Below, piece by piece: positions 55,483 through 64,000 of a stretch of DNA of 64,000 nucleotides. The DNA lies in the NCBI RefSeq assembly GCF_000612805.1, contig NZ_HG964406.1, positions 62,001 through 126,000 on the forward strand, read 5' to 3'. Position numbers and translations under genes: made by a program. This DNA is from Bacillus ndiopicus (lineage in GTDB: Bacteria; Bacillota; Bacilli; Bacillales_A; Planococcaceae). Position 1 is the first letter of the stretch, and every line of letters begins with the position of its first letter. The notes under the pieces were generated by a model that was given only the letters and a program-made list of their open reading frames with translations, had not been told where the DNA came from and did no database searches.

Positions 55483-56934
55483 TTGAAAATAATAATTCGA
55501 ACTTTATCTGGTAAATGGCGTAAAAAAATTAATACCGACAAAAGCCCTAATCCAGAATATACATTACAGCTATTACAGCTACTCTCCGACAATTCTTACG
55601 ACATTGTTTTCCAAAAAAAATTAACGAGCGAAGGTATTGTAACTATTATATTTTCAAGCTCTCTTATTGAAAAAATGACCTTGCAAGCGGTGGTGCTTGC
55701 TCCGTTATCTCATTCTCTTCATCAAATCCATCAAATCGCTGAGCGAATGCAATATAACCAAATTTCTGAAATTGAAAATAAAATTAATGCAGGCTATACA
55801 ATATTATATTTTCATGAGACAAAGCAATATTTAGCGCTCGACACATATAGTGCACCAATTCGTGCTATTACAAATACAGAAATTGAGTCCACTGTAATTG
55901 GTCCACAAGATGCTTTTACTGAGTCATTGGAAACTAATATTTCATTGATACGACGCCGCATTCACAATCATTATTTAAAAAATGAAAGTATATATATTGG
56001 CAATAATAAGCAATATCAAGTTTCAATTATGTATGTGGATAATATCGTCAATAAAAAATTGCTCAAAAAATTAAAAAAACGCCTTCAGCATATCAATCCA
56101 CCACCTTTATTAGATACTGCTGTGCTGAAACAGCTTATTGAAGATAATCCCTTTTCCCCCTTCCCGCAATATTATATGAGCGTACGACCTGATACCATTG
56201 CACACTATTTATTAGATGGTCGAATGGCTTTATTAATTAATAATAGCCAAACAGTCATCATATGCCCTACATCATTTTTTGAGATGTTTACTAGCATTGA
56301 GGATTATTACAATCGTTGGACAACTGCTACATTGTTACGTTCTTTACGATTTTTCGGCTTTTTTATAACCATTATGATTACACCGATGTATATATCAACA
56401 TTGACCTTTCATCCAGAAATATTGCCATATGAGCTATTGTTAAATTTACAAGAGTCTAGAAGTAAGGTGCCTTTTCCACCATTAATTGAAGTACTATTTA
56501 TCGAATTAATTATCGAGGTGTTACGAGAGGCTGGTTCGCGAATGCCCGCAAAAGTTGGTCAAACAATTGGTATTGTTGGTGGTATCGTTATTGGAACGGC
56601 AGCCGTCGAAGCAGGGCTAATTAGCAATATTTTAATTGTACTTGTAGCAACATCAGCACTGTTGTCCTTTTTACCCCCTATTTTCTTAATGAGCAATACA
56701 AGTAGATTAGTGCGTTATTTTTTTATTATTGCAGCAGGTTTATTTGGTTTGTTTGGACAAATGCTTGCATTCGCTTGGCTTATTACCCATTTACTACGTA
56801 TTCGTTCTTTAGGAGAACCTTATATGGTTCCTCTTATCCCACGTAAATGGACTGATTTATTGAATAGTGTCGTTCGCTTTCCAATGGCTTATTTAAAAAA
56901 TCGAATGGGCATCTCCAAAAGTCAAAAAAGCTAA
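55483..56934 (+). CDS. Spore germination protein, GerA-type A subunit
   Basis: 483-residue GerA/GerBA-family subunit of a germinant receptor. It has a soluble N-terminal part (about residues 1-280, with GVRPDTIAHYLLDGRMALLI-like segment SVRPDTIAHYLLDGRMALLI near 235) and a C-terminal membrane part of about five spans with EVLREAGSRMPAKVGQTIGI (about 345) and the PLIPRKWTDLLNS end. It sits in the spore inner membrane. The start is TTG 55483-55485; AGGAAAGG lies about 12 bases upstream. First gene of an A-B-C tricistron with the usual order. Confidence 0.92.
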   Translation: MKIIIRTLSGKWRKKINTDKSPNPEYTLQLLQLLSDNSYDIVFQKKLTSEGIVTIIFSSSLIEKMTLQAVVLAPLSHSLHQIHQIAERMQYNQISEIENKINAGYTILYFHETKQYLALDTYSAPIRAITNTEIESTVIGPQDAFTESLETNISLIRRRIHNHYLKNESIYIGNNKQYQVSIMYVDNIVNKKLLKKLKKRLQHINPPPLLDTAVLKQLIEDNPFSPFPQYYMSVRPDTIAHYLLDGRMALLINNSQTVIICPTSFFEMFTSIEDYYNRWTTATLLRSLRFFGFFITIMITPMYISTLTFHPEILPYELLLNLQESRSKVPFPPLIEVLFIELIIEVLREAGSRMPAKVGQTIGIVGGIVIGTAAVEAGLISNILIVLVATSALLSFLPPIFLMSNTSRLVRYFFIIAAGLFGLFGQMLAFAWLITHLLRIRSLGEPYMVPLIPRKWTDLLNSVVRFPMAYLKNRMGISKSQKS

Positions 56935-56963
56935 TGTACTTCCTAAAATGAGGATGAGTAAAT

Positions 56964-58043
56964 ATGAGGTTAACACAAAAGAAAGTATTAACTAAAGTAC
57001 ATGTACTATTTTTAGTACAAAGCTGCTTAATCGGAACAGGAATTTTACAGATTCCTCAAAAATTAAGTGCCATGGGCTATAGCCAAGCGTTTATGCCGCT
57101 TTTTTTCGCCCTGATTGCCACAATTAATTTATGGCCGATGCTATGGCTTAACTCAAAATTTCCAAACAATAATCTATTCCAAATAAATGAAATATTATTA
57201 GGTAAAACAATTGGTAAATTTATCAATTTTTTACTTATTATATTATTTACGATAGTTTGTATAGACGCTATTAGTAGCTATATGCTACTAATTCAAAGCA
57301 CTGCATTACCTGAGCAAACGATTACTTTCCCTATTATTTGTTTTTTAGCACTGCTTATTTATTTAGTTAGAGGCGGTATTTTTACTATTGCTCGTTTTTC
57401 AATTATGGCTTTTTTCATAACGCTTCCAATGGTTCTACTAACAAAATGGGCAATACAAAAAGGAGAATTTAGCCATTTTTTTCCTTTGTTTAATTTTACA
57501 CTTCAAGAATTTTATGAGGCTTCTAAAAATGGCTACTTATCTTTTTTAGGATACGAGCTCATTTTATTTTATTATCCATATATTATTCAGCAAAAAAGTG
57601 CCTTTAAATATGCAACAATAGGCATTTGGATATCTGGTGTTTTAATGTTGATTACAACAGGTGTTAGCGTTATGTATTTTTCTGAATGGCAATTGAGCAA
57701 TATTGAATATGCGGTTCTTAATATTTTTAAAGCTGGTGAATATTCTTTTATTGAACGTATCGATATTATCGGAATGACGTTATGGATTTTCTTAGTTTAT
57801 TCTACTGTAGCTTTATATTTATGGGCAGCAAACGAGGGCTTTAAAACACTGATTTTACCGAAATCTCAAATCCATTTATATATTTTAGTTATTAGCATCT
57901 TTATCATGCTTATCCTACCTATTTCCAAGTATTTAAAAATGAAAATTTTCACAATTAATAATTATATATTTTATTTATTACTCCTTTGGCCCATTTTTTT
58001 AATTTTGATTTATCTATTTCGGAAAAAGCAGGTGCATCAATGA
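56964..58043 (+). CDS. Spore germination protein, GerA-type B subunit
   Basis: 359-residue member of the GerAB/amino-acid-permease family with ten membrane spans. It begins MRLTQKKVLTKVHVLFLVQ, then GTGILQIPQKLS (about residue 23), and contains YLVRGGIFTIARFS (about 130) and GYLSFLGYELILFYYPYI (about 195). It is the germinant-binding subunit in this family. It starts 29 bp after the A subunit gene (ATG with GAGGATGA upstream) and overlaps the C subunit start by four bases (ATGA). Confidence 0.92.
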   Translation: MRLTQKKVLTKVHVLFLVQSCLIGTGILQIPQKLSAMGYSQAFMPLFFALIATINLWPMLWLNSKFPNNNLFQINEILLGKTIGKFINFLLIILFTIVCIDAISSYMLLIQSTALPEQTITFPIICFLALLIYLVRGGIFTIARFSIMAFFITLPMVLLTKWAIQKGEFSHFFPLFNFTLQEFYEASKNGYLSFLGYELILFYYPYIIQQKSAFKYATIGIWISGVLMLITTGVSVMYFSEWQLSNIEYAVLNIFKAGEYSFIERIDIIGMTLWIFLVYSTVALYLWAANEGFKTLILPKSQIHLYILVISIFIMLILPISKYLKMKIFTINNYIFYLLLLWPIFLILIYLFRKKQVHQ

Positions 58044-59134
58044 ATATTAGACTACTTCTTATTTTCCTTTTATTATTTGTAGCTGGGTGCTCTGAGCAAG
58101 GAAAGAAAATTCCGATAGAAGAAATTGATATGATTGGTATTATGGCGTTTGATTATGTTGATGAAAAGATAAAAAAGCTTACCGTAGCGATTCCTCAATA
58201 TTCAAAGGAAGCTGAAAAGGATACCATGGTATATTCTGTAGAAACAGATTTAGTGTCTCAAGGCATTGTAAAAATTGAGGCTCAATCTGATCGAAAGGTC
58301 GTGCTGAATCAGCTACGTGTTATTTTGGTAAGTGAGGAATTTGCTCGCAAAGGGCATGTCAGATCTATTGTTGAACATATTTACCGCAATGCGGAAGTAG
58401 GAAATAAAGCCCTTATTGCTGTTGTAAAAGGTCGAGCAGATAGTATTCTTTATGCTGAGTACCCTGATAAACCAAATATTAATTTTTATTTAAATGATTT
58501 GCTGCGACCTAGCTTTAACACCGCCTTTAATCCAAACACCAATGTTCATGATTTTATATACGCGACGACAAATCTGACTAAAGATGCCTCCGTACCATAT
58601 CTTGAACTACTTGATGACAAAGTTGAAATTACAAATATCGCACTGTTTAAGGAGGATGTCATGGTAGAAACCATTTCTCCAAATGAGTCGGTTTATATCC
58701 AGGCATTGCTAGGGAAAAAAAGTATTGCACCACTTGTTATTGAAATGCCTAAAGATACAAAAATATCACTTAATCTTGTTAAAAGTAAATTTAAAATAGA
58801 AAGTAATAAAGATAAACATCAACCTAAGCTTACTATTCATATACAAATGAAAGCGACCTTAAGTGAGTATAATATTGAACATCTCGACAAATTAAATACA
58901 TGGAAAGAAATCAGTCACTTAGAAAAATCAATTAATCGACAAGTGGAAAAAGATATAAAAGCATTTATAGAGAGATTAAATAAACAGCAAATTGACCCAA
59001 TTGGCTTAAGTGAGTATTTCCGTAAATATACATACGGAAAATGGACACGCGCAATGACTGACAAAGTACTCAGTAAATTAGAATTAGATGTAAATGTCAA
59101 AACAATTATTGTTAATGTGGGAACATTAAAGTAA
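58040..59134 (+). CDS. Spore germination lipoprotein, GerA-type C subunit
   Basis: 364-residue GerAC-family lipoprotein. The lipobox is FVAGC (Cys about residue 16). It lies outside the inner spore membrane and is needed for receptor function. Family segments seen: IDMIGIMAFDYVDEKIKKL (about 28), RVILVSEEFARKGH (about 95), and the C-terminal SEYFRKYTYGKWT. The ATG overlaps the stop of the B subunit gene, giving coupled translation. A terminator follows directly. Confidence 0.92.
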   Translation: MNIRLLLIFLLLFVAGCSEQGKKIPIEEIDMIGIMAFDYVDEKIKKLTVAIPQYSKEAEKDTMVYSVETDLVSQGIVKIEAQSDRKVVLNQLRVILVSEEFARKGHVRSIVEHIYRNAEVGNKALIAVVKGRADSILYAEYPDKPNINFYLNDLLRPSFNTAFNPNTNVHDFIYATTNLTKDASVPYLELLDDKVEITNIALFKEDVMVETISPNESVYIQALLGKKSIAPLVIEMPKDTKISLNLVKSKFKIESNKDKHQPKLTIHIQMKATLSEYNIEHLDKLNTWKEISHLEKSINRQVEKDIKAFIERLNKQQIDPIGLSEYFRKYTYGKWTRAMTDKVLSKLELDVNVKTIIVNVGTLK

Positions 59135-59137
59135 AGC

Positions 59138-59189
59138 AAAAGGCTGTTGGAAAATGCAGGTACAAGCCCACTTTTCCGACAGCCTTTTT
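59138..59189 (+). terminator. Terminator of the ger operon
   Basis: AAAAGGCTGTTGGAAAA (59138-59154) pairs with TTTTCCGACAGCCTTTT (from about 59172), followed by a T. It shares the core of the hairpins at 29.2 and 61.3 kb and may also serve the convergent 3D-domain gene. Confidence 0.88.
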
Positions 59190-59207
59190 ACTATATTTGC
59201 AGCAAAA

Positions 59208-59936
59208 TTAATTTAAAACTTTAATTTTTACTTTCTTAACGCCCCATTCCATCGCATTCTCATATTCTGGAATAAAGACGTCAATTTTATTTCCTTTAAT
59301 TGCCCCTCCTGTATCACCTGCAATTGCTTCTCCATAACCCTCTACCCATACTTTTGTACCGAGTGGAATTACTCTCGGATCTACCGCAATTACTTTCTGA
59401 TTAGGATTTGCACGTAAGTCGATACCATAAGCAGTTGTACCCGAACAGCCTTTACAATAAGCTGTATATGCTGTCGCTGTCACAATCATTTCATCACCCT
59501 GCTCCTGATCATCATATGTCTCAATGCTTTGCGCCGGGTTGCTTGGTGGTGTGACAGGCACAATTGGTGTGGTTGGTGCAACAGCTATAACCTTTTCTTC
59601 CTCGCTAATAGAAGGCATGTCCTCCTCATCGTAAATCGTTAGCTCATCTCCAGGATAAATTAATGTATTTGTTATATCGTTCCAAGCCATTAATGAATTA
59701 ACAGAAACTTCATGCTTTAATGCTATACGATATAAATTATCTCCCTCTGTAACTGTATAAATTACTGACTCACTCTCTTGCGGTTCTTCAATGCTTAGCG
59801 CGTCCCATGTATAGATGCTATAGTCATTCAATAATTCATCACTTATAGGTAATGGGATTGCTGCCATTGGAGATATCGCTGTTATATTAAACAAAAACGA
59901 CAACACTAAACTAATGACTGCTAGTTTGTACTTCAA
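59208..59936 (-). CDS. LysM and 3D domain cell wall protein (YocH-like)
   Basis: 242-residue secreted protein. N-terminal signal peptide (about residues 1-25), one LysM peptidoglycan-binding domain (YTVTEGDNLYRIALKHEVSV, about residue 60-105), a Pro-rich linker, and a C-terminal 3D domain with TATAYTAYCKGCSGTTAYGI and the three Asp positions in AVDPRVIPLGT, AGDTGGAIKGNKIDVF. Such proteins (YocH, YuiC type) act as muralytic hydrolases or transglycosylases. ATG with GGAGGAG upstream. Confidence 0.88.
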   Translation of the reverse strand: MKYKLAVISLVLSFLFNITAISPMAAIPLPISDELLNDYSIYTWDALSIEEPQESESVIYTVTEGDNLYRIALKHEVSVNSLMAWNDITNTLIYPGDELTIYDEEDMPSISEEEKVIAVAPTTPIVPVTPPSNPAQSIETYDDQEQGDEMIVTATAYTAYCKGCSGTTAYGIDLRANPNQKVIAVDPRVIPLGTKVWVEGYGEAIAGDTGGAIKGNKIDVFIPEYENAMEWGVKKVKIKVLN

Positions 59937-60274
59937 AATAATGCTCCTCCTTTATGGATGCTGTGAATTTTCCGTTAGTGTTGCCGCATATAAATAAAAA
60001 TAAACATTTTTTCTCAAAATAATGGAATAACAGTGATTCAACACCAAAAACTGTAGTTAGTAAAACAAAATACATACCCAAAGAGATACATATCGCTCTT
60101 TCTATAAAAAGCTTAAAACTCAGTTGATTTTCGTTACGATTGGCTCGCTTTCCACGGGGAATAGCTTTCTTACCTTTTTATAAATAGATAGTTAAACGTC
60201 ACGGAATTTGTTTAATCATAACAGTAGGATTTTTTACGTATTGTGACTAAAAATAATGAAAGGAGGGTTTTGTA
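59937..60274. other. Divergent intergenic region with a repeat-like fragment
   Basis: 338 bp between the 3D-domain gene and the glycosyltransferase remnant. No open frame is supported. At about 60122-60170 lies CAGTTGATTTTCGTTACGAT, then GGCTCGCTTTCCACGGGG. From memory this resembles the end of an intergenic repeat common in Bacillus-group genomes, probably a truncated copy. AAAGGAGGG (60259-60267) is the site of the glycosyltransferase frame. Confidence 0.4.
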
Positions 60275-60814
60275 TTGATTACAATTAGCTTATGTATGAT
60301 TGTAAAAAATGAGGAAACGGTGCTTGCTAGATGCCTTGAATCAATTAAAGATGTAGTAGACGAAATAAATATTATTGATACTGGCTCTACAGATACTACC
60401 AAAAGTATTGCCGCCAAATATACTTCAAGAATTTTTGATTTTAAATGGATTAATCACTTTGCAGCTGCGCGCAATTTTTCCTTTCAACAAGCAACAAAGG
60501 ATTATATATTATGGTTGGATGCCGACGATGTCGTTACAGTAGAAGGGCGCGACAAATTGCAACATTTGAAATCAACATTATCCCCTACCGTTGATGCAGT
60601 TTCGATGAATTATCATATAAGCTTTGATGAACAAGGAAATGCCGTTCATACATTAAGGCGTAATCGGCTTGTGAAAAGGCATCGGCAATTTCAATGGATT
60701 GGGGCAGTGCATGAATTTTTAGCAGTGGATGGAACAATTATACATAGCGATATCGCCATTAACCATCAGCCATTAAGCCATGATGCACTGCGCAATCTTG
60801 CTATATATGAGTAA
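60275..60814 (+). pseudogene. Family 2 glycosyltransferase, truncated by a nonsense codon
   Basis: 179 residues of a GT2 enzyme: MITISLCMIVKNEETVLARC, IIDTGSTDTTKS, FDFKWINHFAAARN, WLDADDVVT (metal DxD) and WIGAVHEFL. Such enzymes are usually 350 residues or more with a C-terminal tetratricopeptide part, missing here. The frame ends with TAA at 60812-60814, yet the next 13 codons (LLEGGEGFSAFKS) still read like the family continuation, so a CAA-to-TAA change followed by a deletion is likely. AAAGGAGGG lies upstream. In spore formers such enzymes glycosylate exosporium collagen-like proteins, whose remnant follows. Confidence 0.72.
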
Positions 60815-60856
60815 TTGCTTGAGGGTGGTGAAGGATTTTCGGCCTTTAAATCCTAA

Positions 60857-61297
60857 CTAGTAACAAGTGGCTCTACTGCTATTGCGAACTGGACAGTTAC
60901 CGCACCTTATTACACCTCAACTGGTTTTAATGCGGCAACGGGTGTTTTTACTGTGCCGGTTACAGGGAAATATTCCTTTGCTGCTACGCTCAATTACTCT
61001 ACATTAGCAGCTATTACTTTATCATTAGGTAGCGGTATTAACCCCGCATTTTATATACGTCAAAACAGTTCTAACAACGTAATCGGTGGTTTATTTCCAT
61101 TATTAAATGTATCTCTCACTTTACTAACATTTCGTGCAATTTTAGGGAATGGTACAGTCACACTTGCTGGCGATTTATTGTTAAATGCTGGAGATACAAT
61201 TGACCTGTATTACGAAGCAAATGGTTTAACTGTTGGTTTAAACTTAGGTGGTGTCAATTCTGCGGGTATGGTGTGGTCTTGTCATCGTATTTCTTAA
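60857..61297 (+). pseudogene. BclA-like exosporium protein C-terminal domain, N terminus lost
   Basis: The frame is open from 60857 (after TAA 60854-60856) to the stop at 61297 but lacks a start with a ribosome binding site; the first possible start is GTG 60953. The product reads TSGSTAIANWTV, then ATGVFTVPVTGKYSFAATLN, IRQNSSNNVIGG, and ends AGMVWSCHRIS. This is the C1q/TNF-like trimerisation domain of BclA-type collagen-like spore surface proteins. The N-terminal export signal and Gly-X-X repeats are absent. It shares the reading frame of the glycosyltransferase remnant, as expected from an in-frame deletion. Confidence 0.65.
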
Positions 61298-61306
61298 GTA
61301 AGTAGG

Positions 61307-61351
61307 AAGTTGTCCAAAAGCCAAGCTAGCTTGCCGCTTTTCGGACAACTT
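61307..61351. terminator. Terminator after the BclA-like remnant
   Basis: AAGTTGTCCAAAAGC (61307-61321) pairs with GCTTTTCGGACAACTT (61336-61351) with one mismatch, then TT. A further partial copy of this core (AGCTTTTCGGACAGC) lies at about 61435-61450. Confidence 0.78.
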
Positions 61352-61457
61352 TTATGGTTTCATTGAAATGTAAATATTTTTAAAAGGTTAAAAACTCTAG
61401 TTTCTACACAGTCTTTCACCTTCAAAATGATTATAGCTTTTCGGACAGCATCTTTAA

Positions 61458-64000
61458 CTAATCCTGCTTTGGAAAAAGTATATCCCCTTTATTTTCCTGG
61501 GACATTAAAAACGGAACAAGCGCTTTCGAAATTTCCTCTGGTGGATAAGGCTTTGTTAAATATTTTTCCACTTTATACTTTGCTACTAATTCCTGTACTT
61601 CGTCTAATGCGGAAGAAATAACAATTGGTATTTTGCTCGTTTGCTCAGTTTCTTTTAGTTGCTGAATCAATTCCCATCCATTCATATCATCGCTTAACAT
61701 TAAATCGACAACGATACCGATAAATGGTGTGTTTAAAGCTTCCTCATATGCCCTTTGTGGATCATTGTGATAAATAACAGTAAAGCCTTTACTCTTTAAT
61801 TCCTCAGATAATAGTAAAGCTAAGCTCGAATCATCCTCAACAATCATAACATTTGCACTTTGTGATAATAAATGCGATTGTTCATCAATAATGCTCGTAT
61901 GCTCATTTTCTAAAGGCAATGTAATATAAACGGTCGTGCCTTGCCCTTCCTCAGATTCAATCCAAATGTCACCGTTATGCATCGAAATAATTTCACGACA
62001 AATCGCTAAGCCAAGCCCAGTCCCTCCGATTTTACGTCTAGAGCTATTATCAATGCGTTTAAACTTTTGGAATAACTGTGAAATATCTGTTTTTGCAATG
62101 CCGATTCCTTCATCTTGCACACCAACTAGTAGCATCTGGCCCTTATTCTCCAATGTAATTGTTACATCGCCACCATTTGGTGAAAATTTAATTGCATTGC
62201 TAATAATATTAACAAACACTTGAATAAGCCGTTCTTCATCTGCTTTCACTATAACATCACGTGCCTTATCAATTAAATGAACATGGTGATTTTTCTCATG
62301 ACGGAAACGATTAATAATCTCCATAACAATTTCGTTTATCTGTAATGATTTCATGGCATACTGCTGTCTTCCTGATTCCATCCTTTGTAAATCAAGGAAG
62401 TCATTAATTAAATTCGTAAGACGCTGTGCCTCTTTATGAATAGTTTCTACATATTTTTGTTGGCGCTCAGGCTTTAATGTTTTTGTTAAAAGCAGCTCTG
62501 TAAAGCCGAGTACACTTGACAGCGGTGTTCGTAATTCATGGCTTACTGTGCTAACAAGCTCAGACTTCATTTTATCGATTTCATATTCTCGCGTAATATC
62601 GCGATGCACAAAAATTGTTCCGGCTTTGTTAGTGCCTTCAAATAAACATGTCGCATATACCTCGATAAAAGTGTCTTGCTCTGTTGAGATAGAATAACGC
62701 AATGTTCGCGTATGCTCAAAGCTTTCCTCAATAGCATCTTCAAAAAACGACCTTAAATCATTTGGCTCTTTACTAATTGAGTCAAAATGGCTTAGCCATA
62801 CTTCTTTTGTGATTAGGCGCTCATCTAACTTTGATTCCATGCTCGTCATATGTGCAAAAGCATGGTTAATTAATACTGTATCTCCTGTACTTGAAACAAG
62901 CTGCAAGCCTTCATTAATCGTTTCGATAATATTTTTATTTAACTGTCTTGAACGTTCCACTTCCTCGTACATTAATATGCGGTCAAATGCAATGGATACG
63001 CGTTTTAACAACCCGTTAAGTCCATTTTGTTCCTCCTTAGTGAAAGCATGTCCTTCACGTGTTGCCATTAATATTGCAACAAGCTTGCCTTGTGCATTTA
63101 AAATCGACGAATACAAATCATATACATAATAAGACTGTTGCGCTATCCCGCGCTCTGCCATCGTTACTTCCCGCTTAATAATGAAGGATTTTTCCTGCTC
63201 CAGACGCATTAGTTTGTTGCTATCCAAATGTTGCAATAAATTATTAGCAAATTCAACAGTAAGCCCCTTCATCGCATGAACATTACCTTCTAACCAAGTT
63301 AAAATACTCGTATCAAACTGATAAATATCGTTTAAATAATTGTGTAGGTTTTCAATAAGCTGTTGCTTATCTAACGTAAATGTTAGTGCATGATTAAGGT
63401 GATTATATTTTTCAAGCTGGTTTAATGAGCGCTGTAGCTGCATTTGATTCTCCTGCAACTCATCCTGCTGCATTAATAGCTCCTCATTTTGTGTCGTTAG
63501 TTCTTCTTCCTTATCTTGAATGGATAATGTCATATGGACAAAGGCATTTGCTAAGACGCCTAATTCATCATCCATTTTCTCCAAATTGCCCGTTTCAAAA
63601 GATTGCCCAGAGGCAAATGCATTTGTTGCGGTAGTTAGCTGCTCAATTGGGCGTATTAAATGATCGAGTACTCTTATCATAATAAAGCTAATGAATAGCA
63701 CAATTAAAACGCTAACAAGGAGCGCAAAAACAGCTACACTTTGTCCAAAGCTAATATTTTCTTCAAACAGTTCATTTAATTCTTTATCTGTTTTTTCTTT
63801 ATATTTTTTTGTGTTATCAATTATATTATTAACAACATTGCTCATTCTATCGTTGGACAATGTTCGTAAAGATTCGTAATCATCTTTTTTCACATAGGAA
63901 ACAGCCTCTGGCAATATATCATTTTGATAAATAAGCAAATAGCTTGCTAACTCTTGATGGAGCGCTTGCTCTTCATCTGTTAACTGCATCTTTGAAAACT
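61458..64000 (-). CDS. Hybrid sensor histidine kinase with C-terminal receiver domain (5' end outside window)
   Basis: At least 846 residues; the frame is still open at the right edge (FSK before the ATG at 63989), so the N terminus is probably missing. Domain order: extracellular helical region, membrane span (ALLVSVLIVLFISFIMIRVL, about residue 90), HAMP linker, coiled coil rich in Gln/Glu, GAF-like domain (about 210-340), PAS-like domain (about 350-465), HisKA with phosphorylatable His in VSTVSHELRTPLSSV (about 490), ATPase domain (NIISNAIKFSPNGGD, DEGIGI, GTGLGLAI), and a receiver domain with MIVEDDSSL, phosphoacceptor Asp in VVDLMLSDD and KYLTKPY. Output is unknown as no effector domain follows. 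Confidence 0.88.
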   Translation of the reverse strand, partial: FSKMQLTDEEQALHQELASYLLIYQNDILPEAVSYVKKDDYESLRTLSNDRMSNVVNNIIDNTKKYKEKTDKELNELFEENISFGQSVAVFALLVSVLIVLFISFIMIRVLDHLIRPIEQLTTATNAFASGQSFETGNLEKMDDELGVLANAFVHMTLSIQDKEEELTTQNEELLMQQDELQENQMQLQRSLNQLEKYNHLNHALTFTLDKQQLIENLHNYLNDIYQFDTSILTWLEGNVHAMKGLTVEFANNLLQHLDSNKLMRLEQEKSFIIKREVTMAERGIAQQSYYVYDLYSSILNAQGKLVAILMATREGHAFTKEEQNGLNGLLKRVSIAFDRILMYEEVERSRQLNKNIIETINEGLQLVSSTGDTVLINHAFAHMTSMESKLDERLITKEVWLSHFDSISKEPNDLRSFFEDAIEESFEHTRTLRYSISTEQDTFIEVYATCLFEGTNKAGTIFVHRDITREYEIDKMKSELVSTVSHELRTPLSSVLGFTELLLTKTLKPERQQKYVETIHKEAQRLTNLINDFLDLQRMESGRQQYAMKSLQINEIVMEIINRFRHEKNHHVHLIDKARDVIVKADEERLIQVFVNIISNAIKFSPNGGDVTITLENKGQMLLVGVQDEGIGIAKTDISQLFQKFKRIDNSSRRKIGGTGLGLAICREIISMHNGDIWIESEEGQGTTVYITLPLENEHTSIIDEQSHLLSQSANVMIVEDDSSLALLLSEELKSKGFTVIYHNDPQRAYEEALNTPFIGIVVDLMLSDDMNGWELIQQLKETEQTSKIPIVISSALDEVQELVAKYKVEKYLTKPYPPEEISKALVPFLMSQENKGDILFPKQD

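Noticed and set aside
59937..60274. Cyclic-di-AMP (ydaO) riboswitch upstream of the cell wall protein
   Set aside because: Such RNAs often precede wall hydrolase genes, but the conserved aptamer segments are not present in this region on either strand.

Overview
The window reads as the chromosome of an AT-rich, endospore-forming low-GC Gram-positive (Bacillota), probably a Lysinibacillus/Solibacillus-like relative of Bacillus. The evidence is consensus GGAGG ribosome binding sites, frequent TTG/GTG starts, SAM-I and TPP riboswitches, a gerA-type germination operon, an exosporium-like protein remnant, and gene blocks that match Bacillus subtilis in order (yunFED, sufCDSUB, metNPQ, yusE-yusF-gcvH-yusI, fadNAE). 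The genus is inference. I saw no tRNA, rRNA, insertion sequence or prophage genes.

Layout. 0-3.7 kb: edge of an HD-GYP-type protein, then yunF-yunE-yunD. 3.9-13 kb: peptide and amide catabolism (M20 hydrolase with YfcC permease, a regulator divergent from a dipeptide epimerase, a lipoprotein, a second M20 enzyme, an amidohydrolase). 13.1-22.1 kb: the most unusual part. Four CRISPR arrays form two successive A-B pairs (40 repeats and 36 spacers by eye), each with its own leader of about 159 bp. All are oriented for crRNA transcription on the minus strand, with type I-C-like repeats. A complete transport operon (LysR regulator, substrate-binding lipoprotein, DinB-like protein, M20 amidohydrolase, ATPase, permease) lies between the two pairs. 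There is no cas gene anywhere in the window. 22.1-41 kb: conserved backbone with a VOC protein, the suf Fe-S operon, a GltC-like regulator, the SAM-riboswitch methionine importer, yusE/yusF/gcvH/yusI and the fatty acid beta-oxidation genes fadN-fadA-fadE with FadR-like operators. 41-48 kb: thioredoxin-like YdbP, a large c-di-GMP protein with degenerate catalytic domains and a PilZ domain, a DMT exporter with small genes and a broken sigma-factor fragment upstream, a stand-alone C39-like protease fold, and TPP-riboswitch-controlled thiW. 48-59 kb: 5'-3' exonuclease, hutH, an SPFH protein with three zinc ribbons, a UbiB/ABC1 kinase, OsmC, a PPP-type phosphatase and a gerA-type tricistron. 59-64 kb: a LysM-3D cell wall protein, a decayed glycosyltransferase/BclA-like pair, and a hybrid histidine kinase running off the right edge.

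How it works together. The backbone supplies Fe-S assembly, methionine uptake, glycine cleavage and fatty acid oxidation. The 3.9-22 kb stretch interrupts an order otherwise shared with B. subtilis and looks like an accessory island for scavenging amides and peptides, combined with a CRISPR memory bank that must use Cas proteins from elsewhere or be an orphan. Start codons were chosen from Shine-Dalgarno spacing and often differ from the longest open frame.
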